DNA of 64,000 nucleotides from Macrotrachela quadricornifera (GCA_022393335.1 JAJEKB010020949.1:686462-750461); one strand, 5' to 3'; shown: positions 1 to 12,120, counted from the stretch's first letter. A program made the numbers and translations. The notes: generated by a model not told the origin, from the sequence alone.

Positions 1-1349
1 ACTTGTAATGGCTGAGAAACTAGGGGGAGAGTACTTTTGGCCACCACCGTAAAATTATAATCATTTTTGTTTTTCTTTTTTAGGTTCAAGTGATTGATTA
101 TTCAAGGAAACAAAACAATTATCATATTACTCGCTTTTTTTTTGTGTACTGTATTTTAATAATTATCAATTCTTTACTTTCTATGTTAGAATAACTAATA
201 GATGCCATTTGTGAAATAAAGTTTATGTTGTACTTCAATCGCTTTGAAATATTTTCAAACAATTTTTCTAAACCAAAATGTTATGTGTAAAAACAAAAAA
301 GCAAAATTGATTACTGAACATGTACCAAAACAACGCACAGAATGGTTTTGCTCTTAGAAAGATCAATTGAAAATCTTTAGGAAAATCTAAAATTTACGAT
401 CGAATGCATCTTAATTTCATCTTTCGAATGATGAAAACCGTATTTCTCTATCAAGAAATATCTAATGCATAGACATAAGTACAACCGTCACATATAATAG
501 AAAAATAAATTTTATCATTAAAATATTAGTAGAAGTATGATCAAATAGCATAGAAAAATATTCGAATTGTTTTCTTTGTCAGACTATATAGAAAGAATGT
601 TTTTTATATAATATTAATGTGTCATTGTCACTAGTTTTGGTATGCCTTACGTAAGACGCGGGAAATTAAAAAATCGAGTAAAAAAATGTTTTCTGGATAT
701 TTTTACACGGTTTGATAGAGCTCGTCGAGTTCTACAAAACTGATTATTTTAAAACTTTTAAGATCTTTTTTCGAGAAAGGACAGGGGCGGATAAGGGGCC
801 TTTTCGACCCACTATACACCGGCATCGCAGACACATTTTCTGAGATTTCTAATCGGCCTACCCGATGCCGCGAGAAACGGTGATTCCAACGCTACCAAAT
901 TTAACCCATATCTGATGTATTTTGTAAGAGTAACACTCAGTTTTCTGAGGGATATTTTTGCTAAAAATTGAAAAAATCGGGCAAACTGAGACCCTCAGTA
1001 TTTTTGTTGGAAAACAATCAAAACCTTCACTGAATCCAAACATTTTGGGCCCAATCGAAAGCTCTCTTCGCAGTACACAACTTGATAACAAATTGTGATC
1101 CCACAAGTGAACATCTTGTCGAAAACAAATGGTGACGATCGAAAGAAGTGAGAAAATCGCAAGTTAATCCTGACAACTTGTGACCGAAATCAAGCCTACA
1201 AGATAGAGTTCTGAACTCTCGAAATCAACGTCATTCGATGCAGTTTTTCGCGCTCTACAACCCTGTGCTATTGCAGTGTTGGCTGAGTTTTAAACGTAAC
1301 GTTTTCAAGGTTTTTTTTATTAGGAGTGGAGTATACATTGATCATGAGG
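1..1349. other. No gene seen; AT-rich flank with one repeat scrap
   Basis: I see no credible coding region here. Positions about 699-743 hold a diverged copy of the segment found in both arms of the foldback element at 5496-6305 (shared core GATAGAGCTCGTCGAG followed by TCTACAAAAC). Members of that repeat family are therefore dispersed in this genome. The short open frames in this stretch have no recognisable domain and no coding character. Confidence 0.5.
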
Positions 1350-2487
1350 TTATGTATTGTCATCGGTTGAAGATTGTTCAGTGTCGGATGCGTCTTCATC
1401 GCTTTTGTCTGTTGTTGGATACCGAATGCAGTCATCGACGGAAAAGATCAAGTGCGCAGCGGAGAGTGGATAAGGTACTTCATCGGTTTCGTCACGGCAG
1501 ACACCTAGATGTCAAATAGGTGCAGTGATGTGAGCACAGCATCCAAAAATTCGAGCACCCGCAAAACATGTGCAGCACCAGGCTTGTATAGGATCGATGT
1601 GATCGTCCTTGTCGAATTGTACCGTTGCCATATAGATTTTGCTGCTTGAATGTCTTGAAGCGAATCGAACTCCAACTAGATCAGTGTGAGCAGAGCAGAG
1701 CTCAACGACGAATTCTAGTTCTTCATCGTCCGAGACCGACGGTTTAAAATGTTCTTCGATGCAGCCCTTTGCTTGCTTGATCTAGTAGTTTCCTGGTAGA
1801 GAAAGTTCAACAGTTTTGTCGATTGTGAAATGCTTTGCATTACCGAAGCAAATATTTCGAACATCTTCTTCTGACAAGGCAGGAAAGAGAACCATCCGGG
1901 CGTCGTATTTTTTCCACTGTGGTTTCCTAGAAGCAGCCGACATGCGCTCCAAGCGCTCCTGCAGAATGTTGCACTGATCGCGCAGTACGAACATTTGGGT
2001 TGCCCAAATGTCATCATTAGTACGATTAGTGATATTCGTTGATCATCGCGCCGACGATCTTCAAGTAGACACTGACGAATGGAATACTCGAGTTTGGCAT
2101 TGTCTGTGAAAAATATTTCTATTGTTTAATGCGTCCATTCACTTATCAAAGAAAATTGAAAAAGAAACTTCATGAGCAGCTTCATCATAAACCTACCACT
2201 CTCAATGATCCATCGAACTTTTGCAACACAGCGCGAACGGTTTGCTTCTTGGCACGACAGTTGTTTTCTACCATTCAAAAAAACTGCCATCTCAACATGG
2301 AAGCCAAATGTGTTGAGGGTGTGAACGGTATCACGTAAACCACGATCGACCACAATAACATCATCATCCTTCAGCCAGTTGACAATGTCTTGTTCATTGT
2401 TGACGAAAATATTCTTGAGGATCGACGCATCGTTGTTTTTGCCATCAGCCAAAAACGGACCGATCACACTCAAAATGTAACCGTCTT
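1350..2487 (-). pseudogene. Decayed DDE transposase (DDE_Tnp_4 / ISL2EU-Harbinger-like) with SWIM zinc finger
   Basis: Reading down the minus strand, the first recognisable block is DGYILSVIGPFLADGKNND, then a VVDRGL segment (DDE-type Asp), then EANRSR and KVRWIIES. These are the usual signature of the DDE_Tnp_4 superfamily. The next exon-like block, at about 2100-2035, encodes SSIPFVSVYLKIVGAMINEY and is followed by a one-base frameshift. After this come FPALSEEDVRNICFGN, an SRHSSSKIYMATVQF segment, and a SWIM-type finger (WCCTC, then GARIFGCCAHI, at about 1590-1530). A TGA stands where Trp is expected just after the finger. The coding region ends at a TAA at 1350-1352. A polypyrimidine-AG just above 2487 looks like a splice acceptor. 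Upstream exons were not recognised. At least one frameshift and two stops make this a dead copy. Superfamily confidence is high; the exact family is uncertain. Confidence 0.8.
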
Positions 2488-3443
2488 AAAAAGAAGATCA
2501 GTGAATTCAATGACGAGGATGAAACTGAAACGTATTTGTAGTGCTTTTGATTCCTTCATTTACCGTGGCGGTGATCATCATCGGCTTGACGAGATTACGA
2601 TGCTTGTGCATGCTGAACGTTCTTTTGTGAAACTTATTGCTGCTTTATTTTTGGATGAAAAGATATGTACCATACATGACAATGATCAACTAATCATTAG
2701 CTTTGTTGCAGCTGATGTTTGATGATGACGGAGTACACTCTAAAAAATTGGTGTTTTACTGAACTCAGAAGGTTTTCTATGCTTCCACCGAAAGTTTTTC
2801 AGTTCGGAAAATCGAAGAAGGTTTCGTGCTTTATCTACTGAATTATTTCAGGTTCAGGAGTGTCGAGAAAGTTTCGCAGTCGGCAAAAAAAACCTTCTAA
2901 AGGTTTTCTATATAGTACGCGAAACTATTCATAGTTCTGTGCCATGTCCACAGAACCATCAGCGGTTTCGTAGTCTCACAGTGAGTTTAGTGTATTTTCC
3001 ACCAAACTATTGCTAGTTTCATAGGACTTCTAATGGTTTAGGCTATTTTGTACGATACCATTGAGGATTCGTAAGTTTTCAAAAAGTTCAGAATACGTTC
3101 ACCCAAACCAAGCATGGTTTAGTATAAACATTGAAATTTTAGTGCGAAGTACTCGAATTCTGGGAAGTTCAGTAAGATTCATCCGAAATCCCGAGGAGTT
3201 CGGATACTTTTTGAAGGTTCAGTAGATTTGATACTGATCGTCTTTCAGTTTCGTAAAACTTGCGCGAATCTTTAAAAGCTTCGAAATTCATTGAAGGTTT
3301 AGCAAGTTTATTACTAAACTTGTGATGATTCAGTATATCATCTACTAAACCGATGACAGTCTATTTACATTTCTGAGGGTTCAGTATTTGTTATGCGAAA
3401 CCTTCTATCCTTCAATTGTTCATATGAAAGTTTCGTTTATCTA

Positions 3444-4661
3444 CACTGTAAAAAAAATAGGTATTCTACCAAACTTTGAAGGTTTCGCACTGTTTTACGA
3501 AACGGTTTTAAGTTTCGCGGCATGAAAATCGTTCCGTAGCTTTCTTACACAACCTTTTCAAATACCGAAAACATAGAGAAGTTCCAATGTTTTACTACGA
3601 AACCCTCTAGAAGTTCCGTTCATCATGTACTGAACTTTTGGCAGTTTTCAGTCTTTGATACAAAACCACTGACAGTTCTGTAGATCACTCAGAGGTTCCA
3701 TATAAGTTCTACAAAGCCATTCATGGTTTCGTAGGTGCTGCAATAGTTCCAAATACATTGTACGAAACTATGTATGGTTTCGTAAAAGGTATACCGAACC
3801 ATTACATCGTTTACGAAACTATGCACAGTTTTGTACAATGTATGCTGAACTTTTCGATGCTTTGCGAAATCATTGATAATTTCGTAGAACACTTAAAGGC
3901 TCGGTATACTTTATACGGATCTATGAAAAGATTCGTAAAACATCAGAAGGTTCACCTTACATTGTACAGAACTGTTCATAATGTCATAAATACTGTAGTG
4001 GTTCGGTGTATCTTTTACGGAATCATCACGAGTTTCGTACAATATGTGCGAAACTATTAGAGCGCTTACGAAGCTATTCATGGCTTCGTAAAAGGTATAC
4101 TGAACAATTACATCATTTACGAAACTGTGAACAGTTTCGTACAATGAGTGATGAATCTTTTGATATTTTACGAAATTTTCGATAGATTCGTGTAAGGTAT
4201 TCGAAACTTTTAGTTGTTCCACGAAACTATCAATGGTTTCGTAAAGTATGAAGAAGTTCAGCGTACATTGTACGAAACTGTTAATAGTTTCCTAAACGAA
4301 GCAATGGTTCGGTATATCTTTTATGAAACCATAGCTAGTTCTGTACAATGTATTTGGAACTATTACAGCACTTACGAAACTTTGAACGACTTTACAGAAT
4401 TTATGCGGAACCTTTAGATGCTCTATGAAGATGTCAACAGTTTTGTACAAAAGATATGAAACCGTCGAAAGTTCAGTACACGATACACAGAGCTTCTCAA
4501 GGGTTTCATAATAAAACTTCGAAACTCTATTCAATTTGTGGAAGAGGCTGAGATTCTGTACGAAAATTTACGAAACAATTTTCATGCTACGAAAATTAAA
4601 AATGTTTCGTAAAACAGTATCAAACCCTCAAAGTTCGGTAGAACACATATTTTTTACAGTG
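3444..4661. mobile_element. Inner non-autonomous element with ~90-bp terminal inverted repeats
   Basis: The first about 90 bp (CACTGTAAAA, then GGTATTCTACC, GTTTTACGAAAC and GCATGAAAAT) match the reverse complement of the last about 90 bp with roughly 80% identity by eye. No clear target-site duplication is visible beside the outermost bases. The superfamily is unknown; the CACTG terminus alone is not diagnostic. Confidence 0.55.
3700..4440. repeat. Tandem 51-bp (17-codon) quasi-palindromic repeat, open on both strands
   Basis: On the plus strand the translation cycles every 17 residues around a core like (V/L/F)YETM-x-(G/S)FV. The units starting near 3758, 3809, 3860, 3911, 3962 and 4013 can be lined up. 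Each unit contains TACGAAAC and GTTTCGTA as a short inverted repeat, so the minus strand also reads as YETxxxxFV repeats over long open stretches (3689-3892, 3911-4222, 4292-4534). Copies differ greatly. The openness probably follows from the palindromic unit and a length divisible by three rather than from a conserved protein. Confidence 0.65.
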
Positions 4662-5037
4662 TGAGATAGCCCTCAGAAAGCTACTAAAGGTAAGCTAAGA
4701 TAGGACTCAAAAAGTTACTAATGGTACTCAAGATAGTCCTTAACCCTTTCACGGCGATTCGGTTTTTCGAGGAAAATAAGTTCAATATACAATTTTTCGT
4801 GCATGTTCGTCCTCGATAAATGTATTCATGGATATTTTCGATATAAGGGAAGTATCCAGTGACGAATCTGGATTTTTCCAATAAAATTTACCATGTTGGT
4901 TTTTTCCCATCTTCTTTTCTTCTACGACACATGGTATTTTTTCAACTTATCTATACATACATATACAGATACCGAAATCATTCTAATATAGATAATGAAA
5001 ATAAGCTGAAGCCATATTTTCAAAATTTGCAATTGAC

Positions 5038-7534
5038 ATGCTATTCGAAGAAACGGATACGGAGGAAAGTGGCAACTCACAAAGTGATGTGAGTAGTTTG
5101 GATGATGGCTTCTCCAGAATGCAATTCGAATCTACAAGCTCCGAAGAACAAGTTACAGATGATGGTGACGATGATGATATGGATTCACAAGTTTGGAGTG
5201 AAATAGAATGAGAATCGGATAATGAATTCTCGGAGGATTATGGAATGATGAAAGAAGTACCGACAAATTCGGAATATGGTGTGATCAATCCTATCGATTG
5301 TTATCGGCATTTCATCACTGATGAGATCATTCGTCTCATGGTTCGTGAAACCAATCGATATGCAGAGCAGCACATACAAACACAAAAGCTTACTAAACGG
5401 TCAAAAACTCTTCAGTGGCGACCGACTACTAATGAAGAAATGTTCAGATTTCTGGGAATTATACTTGAATGGGACTAGTAAAAATGCCAGAAATACAGGG
5501 TGTTACAAAACCTTTACACCCCCATGGTTCGACCATAAGGTCAAATGATTTCACTAACTATTTCATACAAATTGAAGCGCGTTAAAAACTGGATTTATTG
5601 ATGTTAAATAGTAAAAGTTATCAAAACTTTTTAATATCAAATTTGAGAATTATTCGGAAATTTTATGCTTTTTTTGGCATAAAAATTAAGGTATGAGCAA
5701 TTAAAAAATAGAATAATATTTTTCCTTTTAATATTTTTACATGGTTCGATAGAGCTCGTCGAGCTCTACAAAACTGCATATATGAAAAATGTTTTAAGTC
5801 AAGTTTTCGAGATCAAAAATTCAAAAGACTACTTCGAAAATCTGAAAAATGTTTAAAAGACTCGTTTTTTTAAAATGAAGAAAAATAATCGATTTCTCAA
5901 TAGAAATAACTTTTTTCGTTATTTATAATACCTGAGACGTCTGAAAAAAGTTATTTCTATTGAGAAATCGATTATTTTTCTTCATTTTGAAAAAAACGAG
6001 TCTTTTAAACAGTTTTCATATATGCAGTTTTGTAGAGCTCGACGAGCTCTATCGAACCATGTAAAAATATTAAAAGGAAAAATATTATTCTATTTTTTAA
6101 TTGCTCATACCTTAATTTTTATGCCAAAAAAAGCATAAAATTTCCGAATATTTCTCAAATTTGATATTAAAAAGTTTTGATAACTTTTACTATTTAACAT
6201 CAATAAATCCAGTTTTTAACGCGCTTCAATTTGTATGAAATAGTTAGTGAAATCATTTGACCTTATGGTCGAACCATGGGGGCGTAAAGGTTTTGTAACA
6301 CCCTGTAGATTACTACTGGAGCAAAAGCAAGTTGTTTGGATCTGAAGTCATCCAAAATACGATGTCAAGAGATCAATTTGAATTACTTCTCAAATTTTTC
6401 CATTTTTCGAACAACGAAGAAGTGCATGCAGACCAAGATAGGCTGTTCAAGCTGAGACTACTCTTAGATTTATTGAGAGCTAGATTTAAATCAATTTACG
6501 TCCCTGGCTCCGTTATTTCTATCGACGAAACAATGATACCATGGAAGGGGAGACTTTTATTCAAACAATACATTCCTGGAAAAGCGCACAAATATGGAGT
6601 CAAGATATACAAGCTGGCAGCTACTAATGGATACACCTGGAATTTTATGATTTATACTGGTAAACAGGATCCAACGGCAGGTCTTGGGCATGGTCAAACT
6701 GTCGTACTCAATCTGGCGGATGGTCTTCTGCAATGTCATCGAACTGTAGTGGTTGACAACTTCTTTACAAGTATTTCCCTCGCAGAACGCTTATTACAAA
6801 ATGATACTTATCTTATTGGAACATTAAGAAGCAATCGCGCTGGATCGGGACATGAAGTGGCTCAGAAAAAGCTCAAACGTGGTGAAATTTATGCTCTCCA
6901 GAGTAACAATGGTGTAACACTAATCAAATGGAAAGATAAAAGAGATGTTTTGATGATATCCACAAAGCCATCCCATTCAGCCACTGTAGTGGAGATCGGA
7001 AAAATTAATCAATCAAATGAGTGCATCATGAAGCCACAAGTTGTCATTGATTACAATAAAGGAAAACAAGGTATAGACTTATCAGAACAACTATCGGCAT
7101 ACTACGCGTGTGTCAAACGGTCTGAAAAATGGTATCATAAGGTGGTATTTGAGATGATATATGGAGTGTCGATAGTAAATGCTTATTTGATTTACAAGGA
7201 AAATAATGACAAAAGCCGTATTACAATGCTACAGTTTCGTGAAAGTATTGTGCAATCTTTACTTCTTGGTGTACCGTACGAGAATTTAAAACCTGGTCCA
7301 AGAGAACATTCAACAAGTCAAACGAAACGCAAGTTTGCGGATCACAAACTTGAAGAAATGGAAGGAACCGCACGTGATGTTAGAAGACGATGTGTTGGTT
7401 GCTATGAGAAGATTAGGCAATAACAATCAAGAGAAGCAAGTGCGACGGCAGCGAAGAGAATAAAGTCCTACTATCCTGACTGCGGCAAATTTTTCTGTCT
7501 TGACTGTTTTAATGAAAAGCATTCTTCTAAATAA
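5038..7534 (+). pseudogene. piggyBac transposase (DDE_Tnp_1_7 family), interrupted
   Basis: ATG at 5038 opens an acidic N-terminus rich in Ser, Glu and Asp. It is followed by the N-terminal transposase region (NPIDCYRHFITDEIIRLM, then FLGIIL) up to a one-base frameshift near 5470. The line resumes as MGLVKMPEI and is cut by a TA-flanked insertion (5496-6305). It continues with DYYWSKSKLFG, the SIDETMIPWKGR segment, VVVDNFFTS and GIDLSEQLSAYY, where the catalytic Asp residues of the family lie. The C-terminal Cys-rich finger (RRRCVGCYEK, then CGKFFCLDCFNEKH) ends at TAA 7532-7534. Lesions visible: TGA near 5210, the frameshift near 5470, the insertion, and TAA at 7421-7423 just before the finger. 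Without these, the length would be normal for piggyBac (about 550-600 residues). The gene cannot make a full protein, but the transposase core after the insertion is one open frame. Confidence 0.92.
5496..6305. mobile_element. TA-flanked foldback MITE (Tc1/mariner-like) inserted in the piggyBac transposase
   Basis: TA at 5494-5495 and 6306-6307 flanks an 810-bp near-palindrome whose ends read CAGGGTGTTACAAAACCTTT. The arms are about 370-400 bp. The left arm has roughly 50 bp (about 5790-5845) missing from the right. Removing the element plus one TA joins CCAGAAATA to GATTACTAC and restores the transposase frame. A 2-bp TA duplication suggests Tc1/mariner mobilisation. No coding capacity. Confidence 0.9.
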
Positions 7535-7689
7535 TAAAATAGATCAGTCAGTGATAAGGATGGAGTAACTCTACAACTAATTATTCCTTTCTATCTGGAA
7601 AAAAGAAGAAAATGTACTTTTTCATCATTTTTCTGGTTAAAATATACCGTGAGCCATCGGTGGCTCACATCGCCGTGAAAGGGTTAAAA

Positions 7690-8603
7690 TGTAATATCGA
7701 AACTGAACTTGATTTTAAATTATCCAGAAATATGTTAAATTTGACATTGACCATTTTAATAATGAATACTAATTTTCAATCATATATGTGAAAATTGGTA
7801 ATTAATTAACGGTCAGCGTGACAGCTAGATATTGATTCTACAATTTATCTAAATATCTGCTTGAAACCGGATAGTGGTTTTGACTTGCAGAAACATCATG
7901 ATCAGTTAAAGGTCAGCTTGACATTGAATTTCAGCTCATAATTTGATAGCAAATATATGCCAGTTTTATATTGACGGGTGAGTAAAGCAAACTAAGATCA
8001 AGATTTCGTCCTTGCTAAAGGGGCTCGTCAGTTAGTTTTAACTTTGACGTATTCATTCAATGATTCTTTTGTTTATATGATCATTCTGGAAATTGAGTAT
8101 GTATTAGTGTCAACTAGATTATAGAAAAGTTTCTAGGTGTCTGGATTAGTAGTCAGAATTGAGTACATGACGTTTTTCAGTGATATTATCAGTGATATTT
8201 ACCTACTTATATAGCATACAGATAGATACATCTATGAGTAGGTGGATAGATAGATAGGTGAGTAGGGTGAGGTTGGGTAAGTAGGTAGATAAATCGATAC
8301 ACAAGTAGGGAAATTGTTTGACGAACAGTTAGACAGATAGTTAGACAGGTAGGTAAGTAAAAAAGTATGCATCCGAATCGAAAGATAAATGGATTGATAG
8401 TTATGTTCGCAGCAGAACAGATATAGTTAAATAATTAGATAGGTGAGTGGATTAATAAATAAATAGATTTATGCGAGCACGTAAAGTTTTATTGCCGAGA
8501 AGGTCCGTAAAAACGTTTTCAGTAACACGTAGTGTATAAAGTGATAGTTGTGTTGAGTGACCAAAAGTTAACTGTACTTGTTTCACCAATACTTTCTGAA
8601 TAT
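7690..8603. other. No gene; GATA/GGTA low-complexity tract
   Basis: Between the two transposons I find no coding signal. About 8200-8420 is low-complexity sequence built from GATA, GGTA and GTAG words. The rest is AT-rich. Confidence 0.6.
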
Positions 8604-11600
8604 GGGTAAATCCATGGAGACCCAACCACCATTTTGAAAAAGTTTCTTTTTTCAATTTTTTTCCATTCAAACGACTGATCCGCTTTAGAAAACATTATTG
8701 ATGAAAAAAAATACTGCCTTTCACCAAAATGATTGGACTACAGAACAATTTTTCGGTACATGTCAAAATGTGCAATGAAATCAACGATTCAAGTGAATTA
8801 CTGGCAATGCCAAAACCATATCATAGCCAACTTTTTATGGGGTGCGGGTCAAAAAAAGATATTGAAAAAGAGAAAAATTATCATTTGTAAGCAGAACCAT
8901 GAGTTCTAGGGTATATTTTGAAAAGTATATATATAGAGTGTATTATCGACGTAGGTGACAAATGGATGATGATCTTTTCAAGTGCTTTAGTAATTCTGAA
9001 GGTTCCCATCCTTTTAATATGCACATAAGATTAGTTCTAGCGAATGAACATTCGCAGAACTGCTCTCGTTTGAAAGACGAATGTGAATAGCGCTATGATA
9101 CTACTCTTAGATTATTTAAATGAGTCAGATATGATCATCAGGTGACTAGAATCTTCGATCATAGCTGTGAATGCCAACGTCGATACTTTATTCATTTAAA
9201 CGAAGCAAGAAATTAGAATAACAAATAGCACGTTCTTCATATGAGGACATCTTAGTTGTGGAGGTCTATGTACGAAAAGATTAAGTTTGAGCCAATACAA
9301 ATGGGATGAGTCATTGGTATCGCACAAGAAAAACTGTTCAACAAAATTATTTCACTATTATCTTTTGTACGGAAGCAATGCCAAGACAAAAATGTTGTCT
9401 ACATCAAAACCAAAAGGATTAAGGACAGTTCCATCGAAATTATCGATATTTTTAACCAGCCGATATGACATCCCTGACACTCGTATTCATTGGCTCTGTC
9501 CTAGATGTTATACATTAGAATTAACGGATATGAATAATCAAATGATGGAAATCGACATTTATCGAAGTAATAGTGACGATAAATCTACGATAGAAGGCAT
9601 CGCTTCTGATAAAGATGATGACGATATTGAAGAAAACAATGATTAAATGAACGAAGGAAGCGAAGGTGCGCGAGAAGATGCTGATGAAGAGCCCGATTCC
9701 GAATCAATGGATGAAGAACCAGATGATGTTTCTTTTGACCTCGAATATTGTCTAAATGAAGCAATAGAAAAACTGTCCTCAGTGTTTCGCTTATTCAACA
9801 TAGATCCGATTCATAACAAGTAAATTATTGACATAATTTCTCGGCTTTCTGTCAATGTTTTTATTTTTAGGACAGCGTTTTGTCTCATTCGTACTAAAGT
9901 CGATGAAGTGTATAGACGTCTTCATGGGCTGTGTGATGTACTAAAGGGAGAAGCTCATGGTACACACAATCCCAAATCAGATGACCTGTTGATAAGTGAA
10001 TCAAACGAGCTTTTGGATGGTTTGAAGAAGTTATTCGATGAAAGTGATGATATTGAACGAGTTCGTTTGATGACAAATGCACCATTGAATTGCGGTCGAA
10101 AAAAATCGAAAGATAGTGAGTTTATTCTCTGCATTCTCTATCATCTGATCATTTGCAACTTGGATTTTTCTCTCATTAGGTTTAATTCAAGACAGAATCA
10201 AACTCGTCGATCAGTGGTTCTGAAAAAGAATCAGGGAATTTTAGCGTATTCACAGTGTTTGCGAGGAAATTTACCTTTATCCGATGCAACATTCGACGCT
10301 GTGGTTAAATTTTACTACGAGGACGGTATAAGTCGAATGTAATGTAATACCGAAGACACGGTTTTTTTCAATAAGCAACCGGATCTGTTATTGAAGGTTT
10401 GTGGCTATTGTGATGATATTGATCTACTTTTAATGTTTGATTCACGATAGGCTTGGAACAATTACTGTCAAACACGTATCAATGAAGCTTCTTCAGGGAA
10501 TGATACAAACTTAAATCTAAAAGATCTTATCTCTCGAATGACTTGCACAGTTGAGAAGGAAGATTGTCCAGAAGAAACAATCATCGATACTCTCATCGGC
10601 AGCAGTGTCATAGATATGGACGATGAATGTTCGTGGACATTGTAGAAGAAGGTGAAAAACAAATTCGATCTTCAACAAATGATTGGCTTAGTCGATTCTC
10701 TTCTCGCAACGATCAAAGACAACTGGCCAGCATTTCTCCTGCACACATATTGTAACAGACAATAGCGTAATTACATCAAAGAGCTGCGCAGTCAATCGAC
10801 GGATAGAACCTTCATCGTCGCCCAAATTGATTTTTCGATGAAGTGCAACAGGGATTCTTCAGTCAACATCAAGTTACCTTGTTCACTATTCATCTCACTA
10901 TTGGACAAAAACATCGCAACTTAGCGATAATTAGTGATCACCTGGAACATACAACAGCTTTTCTCTATTGTGCACAGAAAATTCTCGTTCGATTTATAAA
11001 GAAGAATTTCCCTTACGTAAAGAAAATCAATTACATAAGGTAAATCTTATCTATATCACACAAAAGCTTACATGAATGTTTACACATATACTGGGTTCTT
11101 TTAGTAATGGTGCAAATGCTCATTTTAAAAATCGTGCAAGCATTTTAAACCTAGTTCATCACAAAACTGACTTTAATCTCGATGCATGTTGGACATTTAC
11201 AGCTACGGAGCATAGAAAAGGTGCTGGTGATGGGATTGGTGCGGTCTTGAAGTCTATTGCCAGACGTGCTACACTCTCAAAGAATATCCTATTATCGAAT
11301 GCACGAGACTTTTATGAATTTTCTCGGAAGAATCAACTTGAAATCGCTAACAGATCAGATAAGCAAGAGCCTGGTATACATGTCGTTTTCTTAGATTCGA
11401 AAGAAGTTCAATTTGTCAAAGACAACGTTATGAAAGGCAGAAACGAACAACTGCGCTCTTCACGTAACTAAATCCTTTTGTAATATAATATCTATCATCT
11501 CCATTTAGGCATGATCCCTAACATTCGAACTAAGCATGAATTCTAGCCCATCATCAACAACAACACAATTTAATGTCGGTCGACTTCTCGATCAAATAAA

Positions 11601-12120
11601 GTCACCACGTTTTAGTTCGAGGAAAACTTTTTCTGATGTTATTCGCTTTTCGAATCGGTTTTTTCGAAAAAAAACTCACTGGATATTTCTAGTGCTCTCA
11701 GAATTAATAGGATCTTCTCAATTAGAATGGAGAAATAGTGGGAGAGATTATCAATCCTTTGTCACCTGCGTTGCTAACACACTCTATATATACCGTTTCT
11801 CAAAATATACCCCAGAACTCACGATTCTGCTTACAAATGATAATTTGTTTCTTTTTCAATATCTTTTTCTGACCCTTCCATCAGATTCAGCATCAAAAGT
11901 TGGCTATGATATGATTTTGGCATTGTTCGTAGCTCACTTGAATTGAAGTATCGGAATTTCATTATATATTTTGACATGCACCGAGAAATTGTCCTGTAAT
12001 CCAATCATTTTGATGGAATATACTGATTTTCTTTTCACCAATAGTATTTTCTAAAACGGAGCAGTCGTTTGATTAAAAAAAAACTTTTCCAAGAAGTGGT
12101 TGGATCTCCATGGATTTACC
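8604..12120 (+). mobile_element. Decayed copy (A) of an unassigned DNA transposon family
   Basis: The left end at 8604 reads GGGTAAATCCATGGAGACCC. The inverse ends at 12120 (CCATGGATTTACC), and inverted similarity continues inward for about 100 bp (TTAGAAAA(C/T)A(T/C)TATTG). The intact relative at 32837-36732 begins GGGTAGATCCATGG. Target duplication is no longer clear here. The element holds one multi-exon transposase relic in plus orientation. Confidence 0.75.
9378..11471 (+). pseudogene. Transposase relic of the unassigned family (copy A)
   Basis: ATG at 9378 begins MPRQKCC, matching MPRRKCC in the intact copy. A frameshift follows, then KLSIFLTSRYD and a HWLCPRC zinc-finger-like motif. 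Introns are at the same places as in the intact copy: 9820-9870, 10116-10179, one before GCTTGGAAC near 10451, and one ending in TTTTAG near 11104. Conserved blocks include SDDLLISESNELLDGLK, DMDDECSWTL, WPAFLLHTYCNRQ, FIVAQIDFSM, HLTIGQKHRNLAIISD and GDGIGAVLKS. Lesions: a TAA after GISRM (10340), TAG in two Trp/Gln positions (about 10645 and 10765), a frameshift near 10840, and Asn replacing the Asp of the S-D-G motif (ISNGANAHFKN). A dead copy that is still useful for comparison. Confidence 0.8.

Larger units (their letters stand above)
2736..4661. repeat. Composite repeat with CACTCTAAAAAA / CACTGTAAAAAA ends and degenerate palindromic filling
   Basis: The left end at 2736 starts CACTCTAAAAAATTGG. 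A second left end at 3444 starts CACTGTAAAAAA. The common right end at about 4640-4661 is the inverted form, ending TTTTTTACAGTG. The interior is a long run of short motifs resembling GAAACC and GGTTTCG in both orientations. It appears to be two nested or overlapping non-autonomous elements of one family. No transposase is visible. Similar ends (TTTTTTAGAGTGTACC) recur alone near 52.5 and 56.4 kb. Confidence 0.6.
4744..7683 (+). mobile_element. piggyBac element with TTAA target duplication
   Basis: TTAA at 4740-4743 is followed by the terminal repeat CCCTTTCACGGCGAT. The inverse, ATCGCCGTGAAAGGG, ends at 7683 and is followed by TTAA at 7684-7687. TTAA duplication and CCC-starting termini are defining features of piggyBac. 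The 2940-bp element carries one transposase gene (5038-7534, plus) that is broken by stops and by an inserted 810-bp foldback element. Confidence 0.93.

Noticed and set aside
858..2017. Open frames at 858-1106 (minus), 1238-1519 (plus) and 1715-2017 (minus)
   Set aside because: No domain. The last two overlap the SWIM-bearing transposase relic in other frames and are shadows of it.
3689..4534. Two-strand repeat proteins (YETxxxxFV) as real genes
   Set aside because: The unit is palindromic and 51 bp long, which by itself gives open frames on both strands. Units are too variable, and no start, intron or conserved product is evident.
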